Notes: a model not told the origin generated them from the sequence alone. Counted from the first letter of the stretch, positions 1 to 5,543 are shown. The stretch: 6,048 nt of DNA from an uncultured Dokdonia sp. (GCA_937124495.1 CAKZKZ010000208.1:1-6048); one strand, 5' to 3'. Numbers and translations are program-made.

Positions 1-19
1 TTCTATTTCTTTTGAAAGA

Positions 20-58
20 TTACAAATTAATACGTTTTGATTTCGGATAGCGTAATTC
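20..58 (-). pseudogene. Untranslated C-terminal remnant of the MuiA-like gene after an in-frame TAG
   Basis: In the same frame as the upstream coding region, directly after the TAG at 59-61, the minus strand encodes ELRYPKSKRINL and then TAA at 20-22. DUF4139 proteins typically end shortly after a motif of the type S-Y-x-(V/L)-x-Y-P-K followed by basic and hydrophobic residues, so this reads as the normal end of the protein. The TAG sits where an aromatic residue, probably Tyr, is expected (KRCS-stop-ELRYPK). TAT or TAC becomes TAG by one substitution. A sequencing error is the main alternative. TAG is used as the ordinary terminal stop of the neighbouring DCC-family gene, which argues against codon reassignment. 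Confidence 0.7.
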
Positions 59-2011
59 CTACGAACACCTTTTTTCGATAGGGGTATTAGGAGCGATATT
101 GAGTGTCCATTTTAGTGATCCTGTTTCTTTATCATATACTGCCTCCCCTGTTTCTACATCATCTACTTTGATCTCTTTGTTTTGTGACTTTGGAATTCTA
201 TCAACGAGTTTTATATTGATGTTTGTCGCTTTATTGTTTTTAATTTTAATCTCGTATTTATTAGCTACAATACGTTGTGATCCAATAAAAGAGGTAGCTT
301 TAAAATTATCTAGTTGCTCACGTTCTACGGCAACATTAGGATCAACGCCTAAAGAAACGGTCAACTCTTCGGTAGTGGCTAATGGATCAATAAAGGTCTT
401 TCCAGAAAAGCTTCCTTCAAAATAGATATTCGCTTCCCCTGGTAGTAGACTGTATTGTGCCCAGTCTTTAATACTAGCCGTCAAAAATACATTTTCGTTG
501 ATAATAGGTGCTGCAAAGTATTGATAGGTTGCAGGGATCTTAAAGGTATCTACTTCAATCACCGTCACATCACCGTCTGACGGAATGGAATATTTCTTTT
601 TAATCTCAAAACGAGTCGTTGTCAATCCGTCTAATTTTATATCTCCAGTCGCTGTATAATTTACTGGAGCACTCGTGTTTTCTGTTACTGCTATTCCAGA
701 AGCTTTTCCTGATAATACTCTTTCTATATCGCCTGATGATACTTCACTAACGGCATATCCTAATGCTTTTCTTTCTCTTTTTATTCCTTGAGCACTCACG
801 ACTACAGCTTCTAATGAAGCACTAATATCTAGTGTGACGTTCATGGTATTTGCATATATTGGAAGTTCCTGTGTTTCATATCCTTCATACGAATACACCA
901 ATTCTTTTCCTCTAGGGACATCTATCGTATAGCGTCCATCAAAATCTGTCTGAGTACCTATATTAGTTCCTTTTACGACTACAGTTGCACCTGGTAAAGA
1001 ACCACCTGTTTCTTGGATAATACCAGTTACTCTTTTTACTGTAGGATTATATTTATAATTGTGAGCTTTTGTTCTTCTACTTGTATTTCTGTAGTAGTTA
1101 TTTACAAATTGTAAATACTTTGTATTGACTTCTGGTTTGGTATTATTTGTATTTGGGTCTCCTGTAGAGATCACAAGGGATACATCCTTCCAAGAAGTAC
1201 CCGTTGTTTGATATACGTGTGCTTTATATGCGAGGTTTAATGGAGCGTCAATTGTTTTTGCTTTCAAATCATAGATAGGGTACCATCCAGCATTGGCTAC
1301 GTTATACTTTAATTTAAGTTGCAGCGTAGTTTGACGTTCACTGTTTATTTTTAAGGTTATTTTTCCCGTACTCTTTTCTTCGGTAATATTGAGTTCGTTA
1401 AACTGTTTTGTCAGATCTTGATTCTTGACTTGAAGCTCATATCGTTTTTGTTCTGTGTCTAAAACCTCATTTTTAATTGCTGTCACACGTTCTCTATAAT
1501 ACGTAGCGAGTGCTTTTACCTTTTCTAAGCTTACTTGCTGTGTCGTACTTCCTAGCTTCTGATTAAGATTGATGACCTCTTCTTCCTTTTGTAATCCTAC
1601 AATTAGATTATTGAGTTTTTTGATACGAAACTCTATTTCCTTTTTTTCTTTTTGAAGTGCTTCGACGGCTTCAGTGTTTTTCTGTTTTGTCAAGTAATCA
1701 ATTCCATAATTGATCGAGAGAATAGAGGCTTCTCCAAGTCCAGATACTTGAATGCTATTTTCATCTATGGTATTAGAAAGGTTATCAAAAATAAAAGTGG
1801 TGGTTCCATCTTTTACGGTTGCATTACTTTCTCTTTCTACTTGGGCACCATTCAAATAGACGGTGACTAGAGAGATTTTAGAAGTGATCGTGTTTTCGGC
1901 GCTATATACTTCTATAGGAGCGTTTGTGCATGCTAGTTCTTTAGGTTCATTATACGCTTTCGCGAAAGCGTAATTAAAAACAATACAGATTAGGAGTGTT
2001 ATTTTCTTCAT
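59..2011 (-). CDS. Secreted MuiA-like DUF4140/DUF4139 protein with SusC-like insert, C-terminally truncated
   Basis: Probable exported protein of the mucoidy-inhibitor MuiA-like (DUF4140/DUF4139) family, whose biochemical role is not established. From the ATG at 2011 it is 650 residues. It opens with a signal peptide (MKKITLLICIVFNYAFAKA, likely cleaved after AKA). Next come a DUF4140-like beta region (about 47-107, YLNGAQVERES), a Lys/Glu/Gln-rich coiled coil (about 115-205) and the start of DUF4139 (about 232-285, NAGWYPIYDLKA and TGTSWKDVSLVISTGDP). Inserted there is a carboxypeptidase-regulatory-like domain (about 327-397, GATVVVKGTNIGTQTDFDGRY) followed by a SusC plug-like stretch (about 400-443, GIKRERKALGYAV, LSGKASGIAVT). 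DUF4139 resumes at about 455. The start at 2011 is preferred over an in-frame ATG at 2044 because it begins the signal peptide and the candidate -7 box lies between them. The frame stops at a TAG, but 12 family-like residues follow it, so the gene may be a recent nonsense mutant. Confidence 0.85.
   Translation of the reverse strand: MKKITLLICIVFNYAFAKAYNEPKELACTNAPIEVYSAENTITSKISLVTVYLNGAQVERESNATVKDGTTTFIFDNLSNTIDENSIQVSGLGEASILSINYGIDYLTKQKNTEAVEALQKEKKEIEFRIKKLNNLIVGLQKEEEVINLNQKLGSTTQQVSLEKVKALATYYRERVTAIKNEVLDTEQKRYELQVKNQDLTKQFNELNITEEKSTGKITLKINSERQTTLQLKLKYNVANAGWYPIYDLKAKTIDAPLNLAYKAHVYQTTGTSWKDVSLVISTGDPNTNNTKPEVNTKYLQFVNNYYRNTSRRTKAHNYKYNPTVKRVTGIIQETGGSLPGATVVVKGTNIGTQTDFDGRYTIDVPRGKELVYSYEGYETQELPIYANTMNVTLDISASLEAVVVSAQGIKRERKALGYAVSEVSSGDIERVLSGKASGIAVTENTSAPVNYTATGDIKLDGLTTTRFEIKKKYSIPSDGDVTVIEVDTFKIPATYQYFAAPIINENVFLTASIKDWAQYSLLPGEANIYFEGSFSGKTFIDPLATTEELTVSLGVDPNVAVEREQLDNFKATSFIGSQRIVANKYEIKIKNNKATNINIKLVDRIPKSQNKEIKVDDVETGEAVYDKETGSLKWTLNIAPNTPIEKRCS
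1953..1972. repeat. 20-bp perfect palindrome inside the signal-peptide coding region
   Basis: TACGCTTTCGCGAAAGCGTA is its own reverse complement. It lies in frame in the MuiA-like gene and encodes YAFAKAY, which includes the predicted signal-peptidase site. Its 15-nt core GCTTTCGCGAAAGCG recurs at 4973-4987. A GC-rich exact match of this length recurring within 6 kb of AT-rich DNA is unlikely by chance, so it is probably a dispersed repeat or protein-binding site. Confidence 0.8.
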
Positions 2012-2029
2012 GGTTTCTTGATTTGAGAC

Positions 2030-2037
2030 CAAAACTA
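2030..2037 (-). promoter_or_regulatory. Candidate flavobacterial promoter (-7 box TAGTTTTG) of the MuiA-like gene
   Basis: The minus strand reads TAGTTTTG, an exact match to the Bacteroidota -7 consensus TAnnTTTG. A TTTC, one base from the -33 TTTG, lies 19 nt upstream. Transcription would begin near 2023, leaving a leader of roughly 12 nt before the ATG at 2011. This placement rules against translation from the ATG at 2044. Confidence 0.5.
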
Positions 2038-2114
2038 TGATCAAATAACAGATTGAGAAACCTAGAATGAGGGAAGTGGTATTTTTGATTAGTAAACAGG
2101 AGTTTCGAGATAGG

Positions 2115-2525
2115 CTATCCTAAAAACTTTGCTTTTAATTCTGGTGTAGGAATCATGCATGAATCCTTTTTACCATACCATTTGTAGCGATTTTTAGCAA
2201 TGTAATCGTACACTATATTTCTAAGAAATGCAGGTATCACAAGGAACATAGCGAGTAGGGGATAGCCACCGGAAAGGTGTCGTGCAATACGCAAGGCTGC
2301 TGAAGATTTTGTGTAGGCTTTTTCTTGATGTACAAGAATAATAGAATCTGTTTCTGCAGGATCAATTTGATGTTTCTCCATGAGTGTTTTTCCAATATCA
2401 CTCTGTAATGGTGCAAATCTAAACAGGTCTTTAGGATCATGCTTAATGACAAAAGTGATAGACGTATTACATAGGTTGCAAACGCCATCAAATAAGATGA
2501 TTTTTTTGTCTTTAGGTATTTCCAT
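2115..2525 (-). CDS. DCC-family (DUF393, YuxK-like) thiol-disulfide oxidoreductase-like protein
   Basis: A 136-residue protein of the DUF393/DCC family. The family is named for the N-terminal D-x-x-C-x-x-C motif, seen here as FDGVCNLC with Asp13, Cys16 and Cys19. Other family-like features are RFAPLQSDIG (about 37-45), DSIILV (about 60-65), the central YTKSSAALRIARHLSG (about 71-86), and the RNIVYDYIAKNRYKWYGK block near the C-terminus, followed by Cys123. The CxxC resembles a thioredoxin-type redox site, but the family's substrate and reaction are poorly defined. The hydrophobic stretch around 88-100 (PLLAMFLVIPAFL) might contact the membrane, and no signal peptide is visible, so a cytoplasmic location is likely. 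Length is typical and the protein appears intact, ending in TAG. It lies 143 nt downstream of the mutS2-like gene and has its own candidate promoter, so it is probably transcribed separately. Confidence 0.88.
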   Translation of the reverse strand: MEIPKDKKIILFDGVCNLCNTSITFVIKHDPKDLFRFAPLQSDIGKTLMEKHQIDPAETDSIILVHQEKAYTKSSAALRIARHLSGGYPLLAMFLVIPAFLRNIVYDYIAKNRYKWYGKKDSCMIPTPELKAKFLG

Positions 2526-2540
2526 TTTATTCCTATGAAG

Positions 2541-2558
2541 ACGGGAATTTTATCCCGT
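2541..2558 (-). other. Hairpin in the leader of the DCC-family gene
   Basis: ACGGGA and TCCCGT form a 6-bp perfect stem around a 6-nt A/T loop, ending 15 nt before the ATG. On the plus strand it is followed by TTTTT and would look like an intrinsic terminator, but no plus-strand gene leads into it. On the minus strand it lies in the expected 5' leader, where it could affect translation or mRNA stability. It might also be part of a bidirectional terminator for antisense transcription. Confidence 0.5.
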
Positions 2559-2573
2559 TTTTTCTTTAGTATA

Positions 2574-2581
2574 CAAAGATA
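2574..2581 (-). promoter_or_regulatory. Candidate -7 box (TATCTTTG) of the DCC-family gene
   Basis: The minus strand reads TATCTTTG, matching TAnnTTTG exactly. It lies 49 nt upstream of the DCC-family ATG, giving a predicted start near 2567 and a leader of about 41 nt containing the hairpin at 2541-2558. The upstream -33 region offers only a weak TTTTAC-like match, so confidence is moderate. Confidence 0.5.
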
Positions 2582-2668
2582 GTACTCGTATGATTGTGTT
2601 ATTGTAAAATCTTGTTAAGCTTCTTTCAAAAAAATGATGTGTAAGTGAAATAAAAGATAGAGTGATAA

Positions 2669-4840
2669 TTATTTTCTTTTCTTAGTTTGTACAAATTCCA
2701 ATTGATCTACAGATACTTTGGTTGTAAACATACCATAGTCTACAGTTGCTTTCCCTTTTTCTATAGCGTCAATAATCCCAACAGCTTTGCCATCTTGCAT
2801 GCGTACTCGGTCACCTACTTTTAATATAGGTTTTGGTTTTTCTACTTTCGGAGCAATTACTTTTGCTTCTTGTTTCTTTTTCCGAATAACAGCTACTTTC
2901 TTTTCGACCTCTTTTTGAACTTGGACTTCTTTTTGTTTTTGAACTTTTGCTTGTTTAGCCGTTTGTTTTTTACGTTTTGAGTTCTCTATCTGGACAATTT
3001 TCATGAGCTCAGCAACGAGTTCGCGTTTTTTCTTATCATGATAAAACTTCTCACTTACAGTATCTAGCTTTTGCCCTAAATAAATAAGGCGTTGATTACT
3101 ATCATACAATTCTTGATAGTTCTCTAACTTAGACTGTACCTTTGCATTGATCTCTTGTAACTTCTGATCTTGTTGTAGGGCTTTCTGCTCTTTTTCTTTA
3201 AGTGTAGAAGTTGTTTTAGCAAGCTTACTGCGTTCTTTCTGTAAGTTTGCAATACTCTTATCAAAACGTATTTTGCCACGCTCTACTTTCTTCTTTGAGC
3301 GATTGATGAGCGAGTAGGGGATTCCATTTTTTTGCGCGACTTCAAACGTAAAAGAACTACCTGCTTCTCCTAGATGTAATTTGAATAAGGGTTCTAATGT
3401 TCTGGCATCAAAGAGCATATTAGCATTGACAATCTCTTTGGTCTCATTGGCCATCATTTTTAGATTGGCATAATGGGTGGTAATAATCCCATAGCTTTCA
3501 CGTTCGTGAAAAACTTCTAAGAAGGTTTCTGCAAGCGCACCTCCTAATTCTGGATCTGATCCTGTACCAAATTCATCGATGAGAAAGAGCGTATATTTAT
3601 CGCATTTCTTAAGAAAGTAATTCATGTTCTTGAGGCGATAACTATACGTACTCAGGTGGTTTTCTATACTTTGATTATCTCCTATATCGGTAAGTACTCT
3701 ATTAAAAAGACACATTCTAGAATACTCGTGTACGGGTACAAGCATCCCACTTTGTAGCATAAGCTGTAGTAATCCAACTGTTTTTAAGGTAATACTTTTA
3801 CCTCCAGCATTGGGACCAGAAATGACAATAATGCGACTTTCTGCATCTAAGCGAATGTCTTGTGGATAGGTTTTATCCCCTTTGGCTTTATTGCTTAAAT
3901 AGAGTAAAGGGTGATAGGCATCTTTAAGTGTAACCTCTCTATCTTTTGTGATGGTTGGTAAAATGGCATTTAACGTTGAGGCATATCGTGCCTTGGCAGC
4001 AATGACATCTATAGTACTTAATAATTCTTGGTATGCTGAAAATAGGGATATATATGGACGAATGGTATTAGTCAATGCCTTTAGAATACGTTTGATTTCT
4101 TCGTCTTCTTCAAAGAGTAAATTGTTAAGTTCTCTTTGTGCTTGCAGGGTTGCCTCTGGCTGTACATATACAATGCTTCCAGTTTTAGAACTTCCCATAA
4201 TGGACCCCTTGACTTTACGTCGATGCATAGCTGTAACAGCAAGTACACGCACATTCTCAACAACAGACTCTCTGATATCATCTAAATATCCATATCCGTT
4301 ATATCTGCCTAATGCTGATGCAAAACTAGAATTGATTTTTCCTTTTACTTGATTGATACTTCTACGGGTAGTCTGTAATAGTGCTGACGCATCATCTCGT
4401 AATTCACCATACTTATCAAAAACAGCATTTACAGCGTCTATGACTACTGTCGTATATTCTGTTTCTACAACTGTTTTATGTAGTGTAGGGTAGTGTTCTT
4501 GATACTTATTGAAAAACTTGATATGAATATTTACCGTTTCAGAAATACTAGAAAGTTTTTTAAAACTTCCTTTTTCTAAAACACTATCTTCTATATCTAG
4601 GTATTTGATCTCACGATCTATGGAGTCATATCCATGATTTGGAATAACGGTTTCGTGAAATTTTGAGGATACATATTCGTTGGTTTGATTCAATCCAAAT
4701 AGTACCTCTTTTGAGGATGGGTATGGAACAATAGCCAACGCTTTTTCTTTTCCGTGCTCAGTGACACAGCGCTCTGCTACATGTTCACAAACGGTAAGAA
4801 ATTCGAGATCTTTAAGTGTTTTTTGATGTATGTTTATCAT
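2669..4840 (-). CDS. mutS2: MutS2-type ATPase lacking the Smr nuclease domain
   Basis: A 723-residue MutS2-family protein. Family members bind branched or recombining DNA, and some act in ribosome rescue; they are not classical mismatch-recognition MutS. The N-terminal lever/core region (about 1-300) lacks a MutS mismatch-binding domain, as expected for MutS2. The ATPase domain shows Walker A GPNAGGKS (342-349), a signature-like DNQSIENHLSTYS (388-400), Walker B TLFLIDEFG with Asp422 and Glu423, and the switch His456 in TTHYANLK. A long charged coiled coil (about 515-670, very rich in Lys, Gln and Glu) follows, then a small KOW-like beta domain (about 673-717, LKVGDRVRMQDGKAVG). The protein ends there. 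Bacillus-type MutS2 is about 785 residues with a C-terminal Smr domain. No Smr motif follows the stop in the 143 nt before the next gene, so endonuclease activity from Smr is not expected. The ATPase appears intact. Confidence 0.92.
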   Translation of the reverse strand: MINIHQKTLKDLEFLTVCEHVAERCVTEHGKEKALAIVPYPSSKEVLFGLNQTNEYVSSKFHETVIPNHGYDSIDREIKYLDIEDSVLEKGSFKKLSSISETVNIHIKFFNKYQEHYPTLHKTVVETEYTTVVIDAVNAVFDKYGELRDDASALLQTTRRSINQVKGKINSSFASALGRYNGYGYLDDIRESVVENVRVLAVTAMHRRKVKGSIMGSSKTGSIVYVQPEATLQAQRELNNLLFEEDEEIKRILKALTNTIRPYISLFSAYQELLSTIDVIAAKARYASTLNAILPTITKDREVTLKDAYHPLLYLSNKAKGDKTYPQDIRLDAESRIIVISGPNAGGKSITLKTVGLLQLMLQSGMLVPVHEYSRMCLFNRVLTDIGDNQSIENHLSTYSYRLKNMNYFLKKCDKYTLFLIDEFGTGSDPELGGALAETFLEVFHERESYGIITTHYANLKMMANETKEIVNANMLFDARTLEPLFKLHLGEAGSSFTFEVAQKNGIPYSLINRSKKKVERGKIRFDKSIANLQKERSKLAKTTSTLKEKEQKALQQDQKLQEINAKVQSKLENYQELYDSNQRLIYLGQKLDTVSEKFYHDKKKRELVAELMKIVQIENSKRKKQTAKQAKVQKQKEVQVQKEVEKKVAVIRKKKQEAKVIAPKVEKPKPILKVGDRVRMQDGKAVGIIDAIEKGKATVDYGMFTTKVSVDQLEFVQTKKRK

Positions 4841-4860
4841 CGTAGGGATGCTGTAGGTAT

Positions 4861-4877
4861 CTATTCATATAGAATAG
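4861..4877 (-). other. Small inverted repeat in the mutS2 leader
   Basis: CTATTC and GAATAG arms surround a 5-nt A/T loop, within the predicted mutS2 5' leader about 21 nt before the ATG. The stem is short and AT-rich, so it may be incidental. No riboswitch-like architecture is recognisable. Confidence 0.3.
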
Positions 4878-4930
4878 TCTACATATATTCTTTTTCTTTT
4901 TATAATTTAATTTACGCTATAATAGCGATA

Positions 4931-4938
4931 CAAAAGTA
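4931..4938 (-). promoter_or_regulatory. Candidate -7 box (TACTTTTG) of mutS2
   Basis: The minus strand reads TACTTTTG, an exact match to TAnnTTTG. Transcription would start near 4924, inside a short inverted repeat (CGCTA-TAA-TAGCG, 4915-4927), leaving a leader of about 84 nt. No clear TTTG lies at the expected -33 distance; the palindrome at 4965-4994 sits about 27 nt upstream of the -7 box, where an operator could act. Confidence 0.45.
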
Positions 4939-4964
4939 CAGAATAAATGGATGTAATGTAATGT

Positions 4965-4994
4965 CTTAGTATGCTTTCGCGAAAGCGCACTAAG
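4965..4994. repeat. 30-bp imperfect palindrome upstream of mutS2 with the shared GCTTTCGCGAAAGCG core
   Basis: Two 15-nt arms meet at a central CG. They run from CTTAGTATGCTTTCG to CGAAAGCGCACTAAG and pair with one mismatch and one G-U pair. The core at 4973-4987 is identical to the one inside the MuiA-like signal peptide at 1956-1970. No T-run follows on either strand, so it is not a standard intrinsic terminator. It could be a binding site or a dispersed palindromic repeat. Confidence 0.75.
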
Positions 4995-5033
4995 ATATAG
5001 CAATATGTGTTTTAAGAATAGTGAAAATAATAG

Positions 5034-5042
5034 TTTATAAAA
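5034..5042. repeat. Left 9-bp direct repeat (putative target-site duplication)
   Basis: TTTATAAAA lies immediately outside the left terminal inverted repeat and recurs exactly at 5194-5202 outside the right one. Since TTTATAAA is itself palindromic, it could also be an outward extension of the inverted repeat rather than a true duplication. Confidence 0.65.
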
Positions 5043-5061
5043 ACCCGTTGTGCATTTTGAT
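5043..5061. repeat. Left terminal inverted repeat of the MITE-like element
   Basis: ACCCGTTGTGCATTTTGAT. It matches the right end at 18 of 19 positions; the fourth base differs (C here, A in the right-end copy). Confidence 0.75.
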
Positions 5062-5085
5062 AAAATGCCTATTATTTTAACATCT

Positions 5086-5130
5086 AATCTTTATTCTTTT
5101 CCTCAAATCCTAAAGGATGGAATAAAGATT
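5086..5130. repeat. Nested internal inverted repeats of the MITE-like element
   Basis: Perfect 11-bp arms AATCTTTATTC (5086-5096) and GAATAAAGATT (5120-5130) enclose a second perfect stem, ATCCT (5107-5111) and AGGAT (5114-5118), with a 2-nt loop. The arrangement would form a bulged hairpin in RNA or single-stranded DNA from either strand. Confidence 0.7.
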
Positions 5131-5174
5131 TCTGATATTCACCCTTTAAGGAGGGGAAAAAATGAAGAAATCTA

Positions 5175-5193
5175 ATCAAAATGCACAACTGGT
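5175..5193. repeat. Right terminal inverted repeat of the MITE-like element
   Basis: ATCAAAATGCACAACTGGT, the reverse complement of the left terminus apart from one base. It overlaps a 12-codon plus-strand ORF (5162-5200). Confidence 0.75.
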
Positions 5194-5202
5194 TTTATAA
5201 AA
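5194..5202. repeat. Right 9-bp direct repeat (putative target-site duplication)
   Basis: Second exact copy of TTTATAAAA, directly outside the right terminal inverted repeat. It starts 8 nt beyond the stop codon of the peptide gene and supplies the TTTT that follows the small hairpin at 5204-5219 on the minus strand. Confidence 0.65.
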
Positions 5203-5219
5203 GAGTAGGATTAACTACT
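5199..5219 (-). terminator. Weak candidate terminator of the peptide gene
   Basis: On the minus strand AGTAG-TTAATC-CTACT forms a 5-bp stem overlapping the stop codon, followed by CTTTT. The stem is short and AT-rich, so intrinsic termination would be weak. The T-run lies in the direct repeat flanking the MITE-like element. Confidence 0.3.
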
Positions 5220-5423
5220 TGTGGTAGCTCCAAAGAAATCAATACATTTCCAGGATGATGTAATGACTGTAAATGAGATCGTATCTGTATCTGGTACAGG
5301 TATTGGCTCAGGGTCATTAGGATCTCGATGCCCTCCAATAATAATTTGCAGGTTGTTTTGTGTTAATCGGGCAATGTTTGTTTTTCTAAATAAGAGCTGA
5401 TTTTTTAGTTTAGATTCTTTCAT
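5211..5423 (-). CDS. Double-glycine leader peptide, candidate class I lanthipeptide-like RiPP precursor
   Basis: A 70-residue peptide with the layout of Bacteroidota RiPP precursors. It has a Lys/Leu/Asn-rich leader (MKESKLKNQLLFRKTNIARL, then TQNNLQIII) ending in Gly30-Gly31, the usual cleavage site for peptidase-containing ABC exporters. The 39-residue remainder starts with an acidic, proline-rich spacer (HRDPNDPEPIPVPDTDT) and ends in a Ser/Thr-rich tail with one cysteine (ITSSWKCIDFFGATTSS). The remainder has eleven Ser/Thr and only Cys60, so at most one (methyl)lanthionine ring could form, for example Ser56 or Ser57 to Cys60. No LanB, LanC, radical-SAM or exporter gene is visible. The neighbour upstream in transcription is an AraC-type regulator, and a MITE-like element lies just downstream. 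It could instead be an unmodified secreted GG-peptide; the modification class is inference. Confidence 0.72.
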   Translation of the reverse strand: MKESKLKNQLLFRKTNIARLTQNNLQIIIGGHRDPNDPEPIPVPDTDTISFTVITSSWKCIDFFGATTSS

Positions 5424-5447
5424 ATTGGTTTGTTTTTTAGTTCATTA

Positions 5448-5455
5448 TAAAGTTA
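5448..5455 (-). promoter_or_regulatory. Weak candidate -7 box (TAACTTTA) of the peptide gene
   Basis: The minus strand reads TAACTTTA, one base off TAnnTTTG, 24 nt upstream of the peptide ATG, with a TTTA about 21 nt further upstream. The 120-nt gap to the regulator gene has no better match and no clear terminator, so co-transcription with the regulator cannot be excluded. Confidence 0.3.
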
Positions 5456-5543
5456 GAGGAATAATTAATGAAAACATAAACTATTTAAATGCTACCGTCT
5501 TCATTCATACATAAAGACACAATGAAAAAATGATAAGATTTGC

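Larger units (their letters stand above)
5043..5193. mobile_element. MITE-like non-autonomous element, 151 bp
   Basis: The element is bounded by 19-bp terminal inverted repeats matching at 18 positions: ACCCGTTGTGCATTTTGAT at 5043-5061, and the reverse complement of ACCAGTTGTGCATTTTGAT at 5175-5193. It is flanked by the exact 9-bp direct repeat TTTATAAAA. It carries no transposase. Inside are a hairpin at the left end (GCATTTT-GAT-AAAATGC, 5052-5068) and a nested inverted repeat at 5086-5130. Size, termini and flanks fit a miniature inverted-repeat transposable element mobilised in trans by an IS with matching ends; the IS family cannot be assigned here. It lies in the gap between mutS2 and the peptide gene, 17 nt past the peptide stop codon. 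Alternatives are a degenerate IS remnant or a structured RNA gene. Confidence 0.7.

Noticed and set aside
99..425. Plus-strand ORF opposite the MuiA-like gene
   Set aside because: Its translation is hydrophobic low-complexity sequence antisense to a clear domain-bearing gene, with no family resemblance.
2012..2044. Upstream in-frame ATG adding 11 residues to the MuiA-like protein
   Set aside because: The extension precedes a standard signal peptide and overlaps the best promoter -7 box, so the internal ATG at 2011 is the better start.
2109..2119. Short palindrome GATAGGCTATC at the stop of the DCC-family gene as a terminator
   Set aside because: It has a 1-nt loop and no following T-run, so it is not a plausible terminator.
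2541..2567. Plus-strand intrinsic terminator
   Set aside because: The hairpin plus T-run looks right on the plus strand, but no plus-strand gene leads into it; kept only as a leader hairpin.
3496..3511. Inverted repeat TTTCACG-TT-CGTGAAA inside mutS2
   Set aside because: It resembles the dispersed palindrome only superficially, encodes ordinary MutS2 residues (HERES) and does not share the GCTTTCGCGAAAGCG core.
3948..4352. Plus-strand 134-codon ORF opposite mutS2
   Set aside because: It is antisense to conserved MutS2 core sequence and shows no recognisable protein features or ribosome binding site.
4754..4969. Plus-strand 71-codon ORF running out of the mutS2 start into the intergenic region
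   Set aside because: Tyr/Ile-rich composition from AT-rich DNA; it spans the mutS2 promoter and start region and has no family signature.
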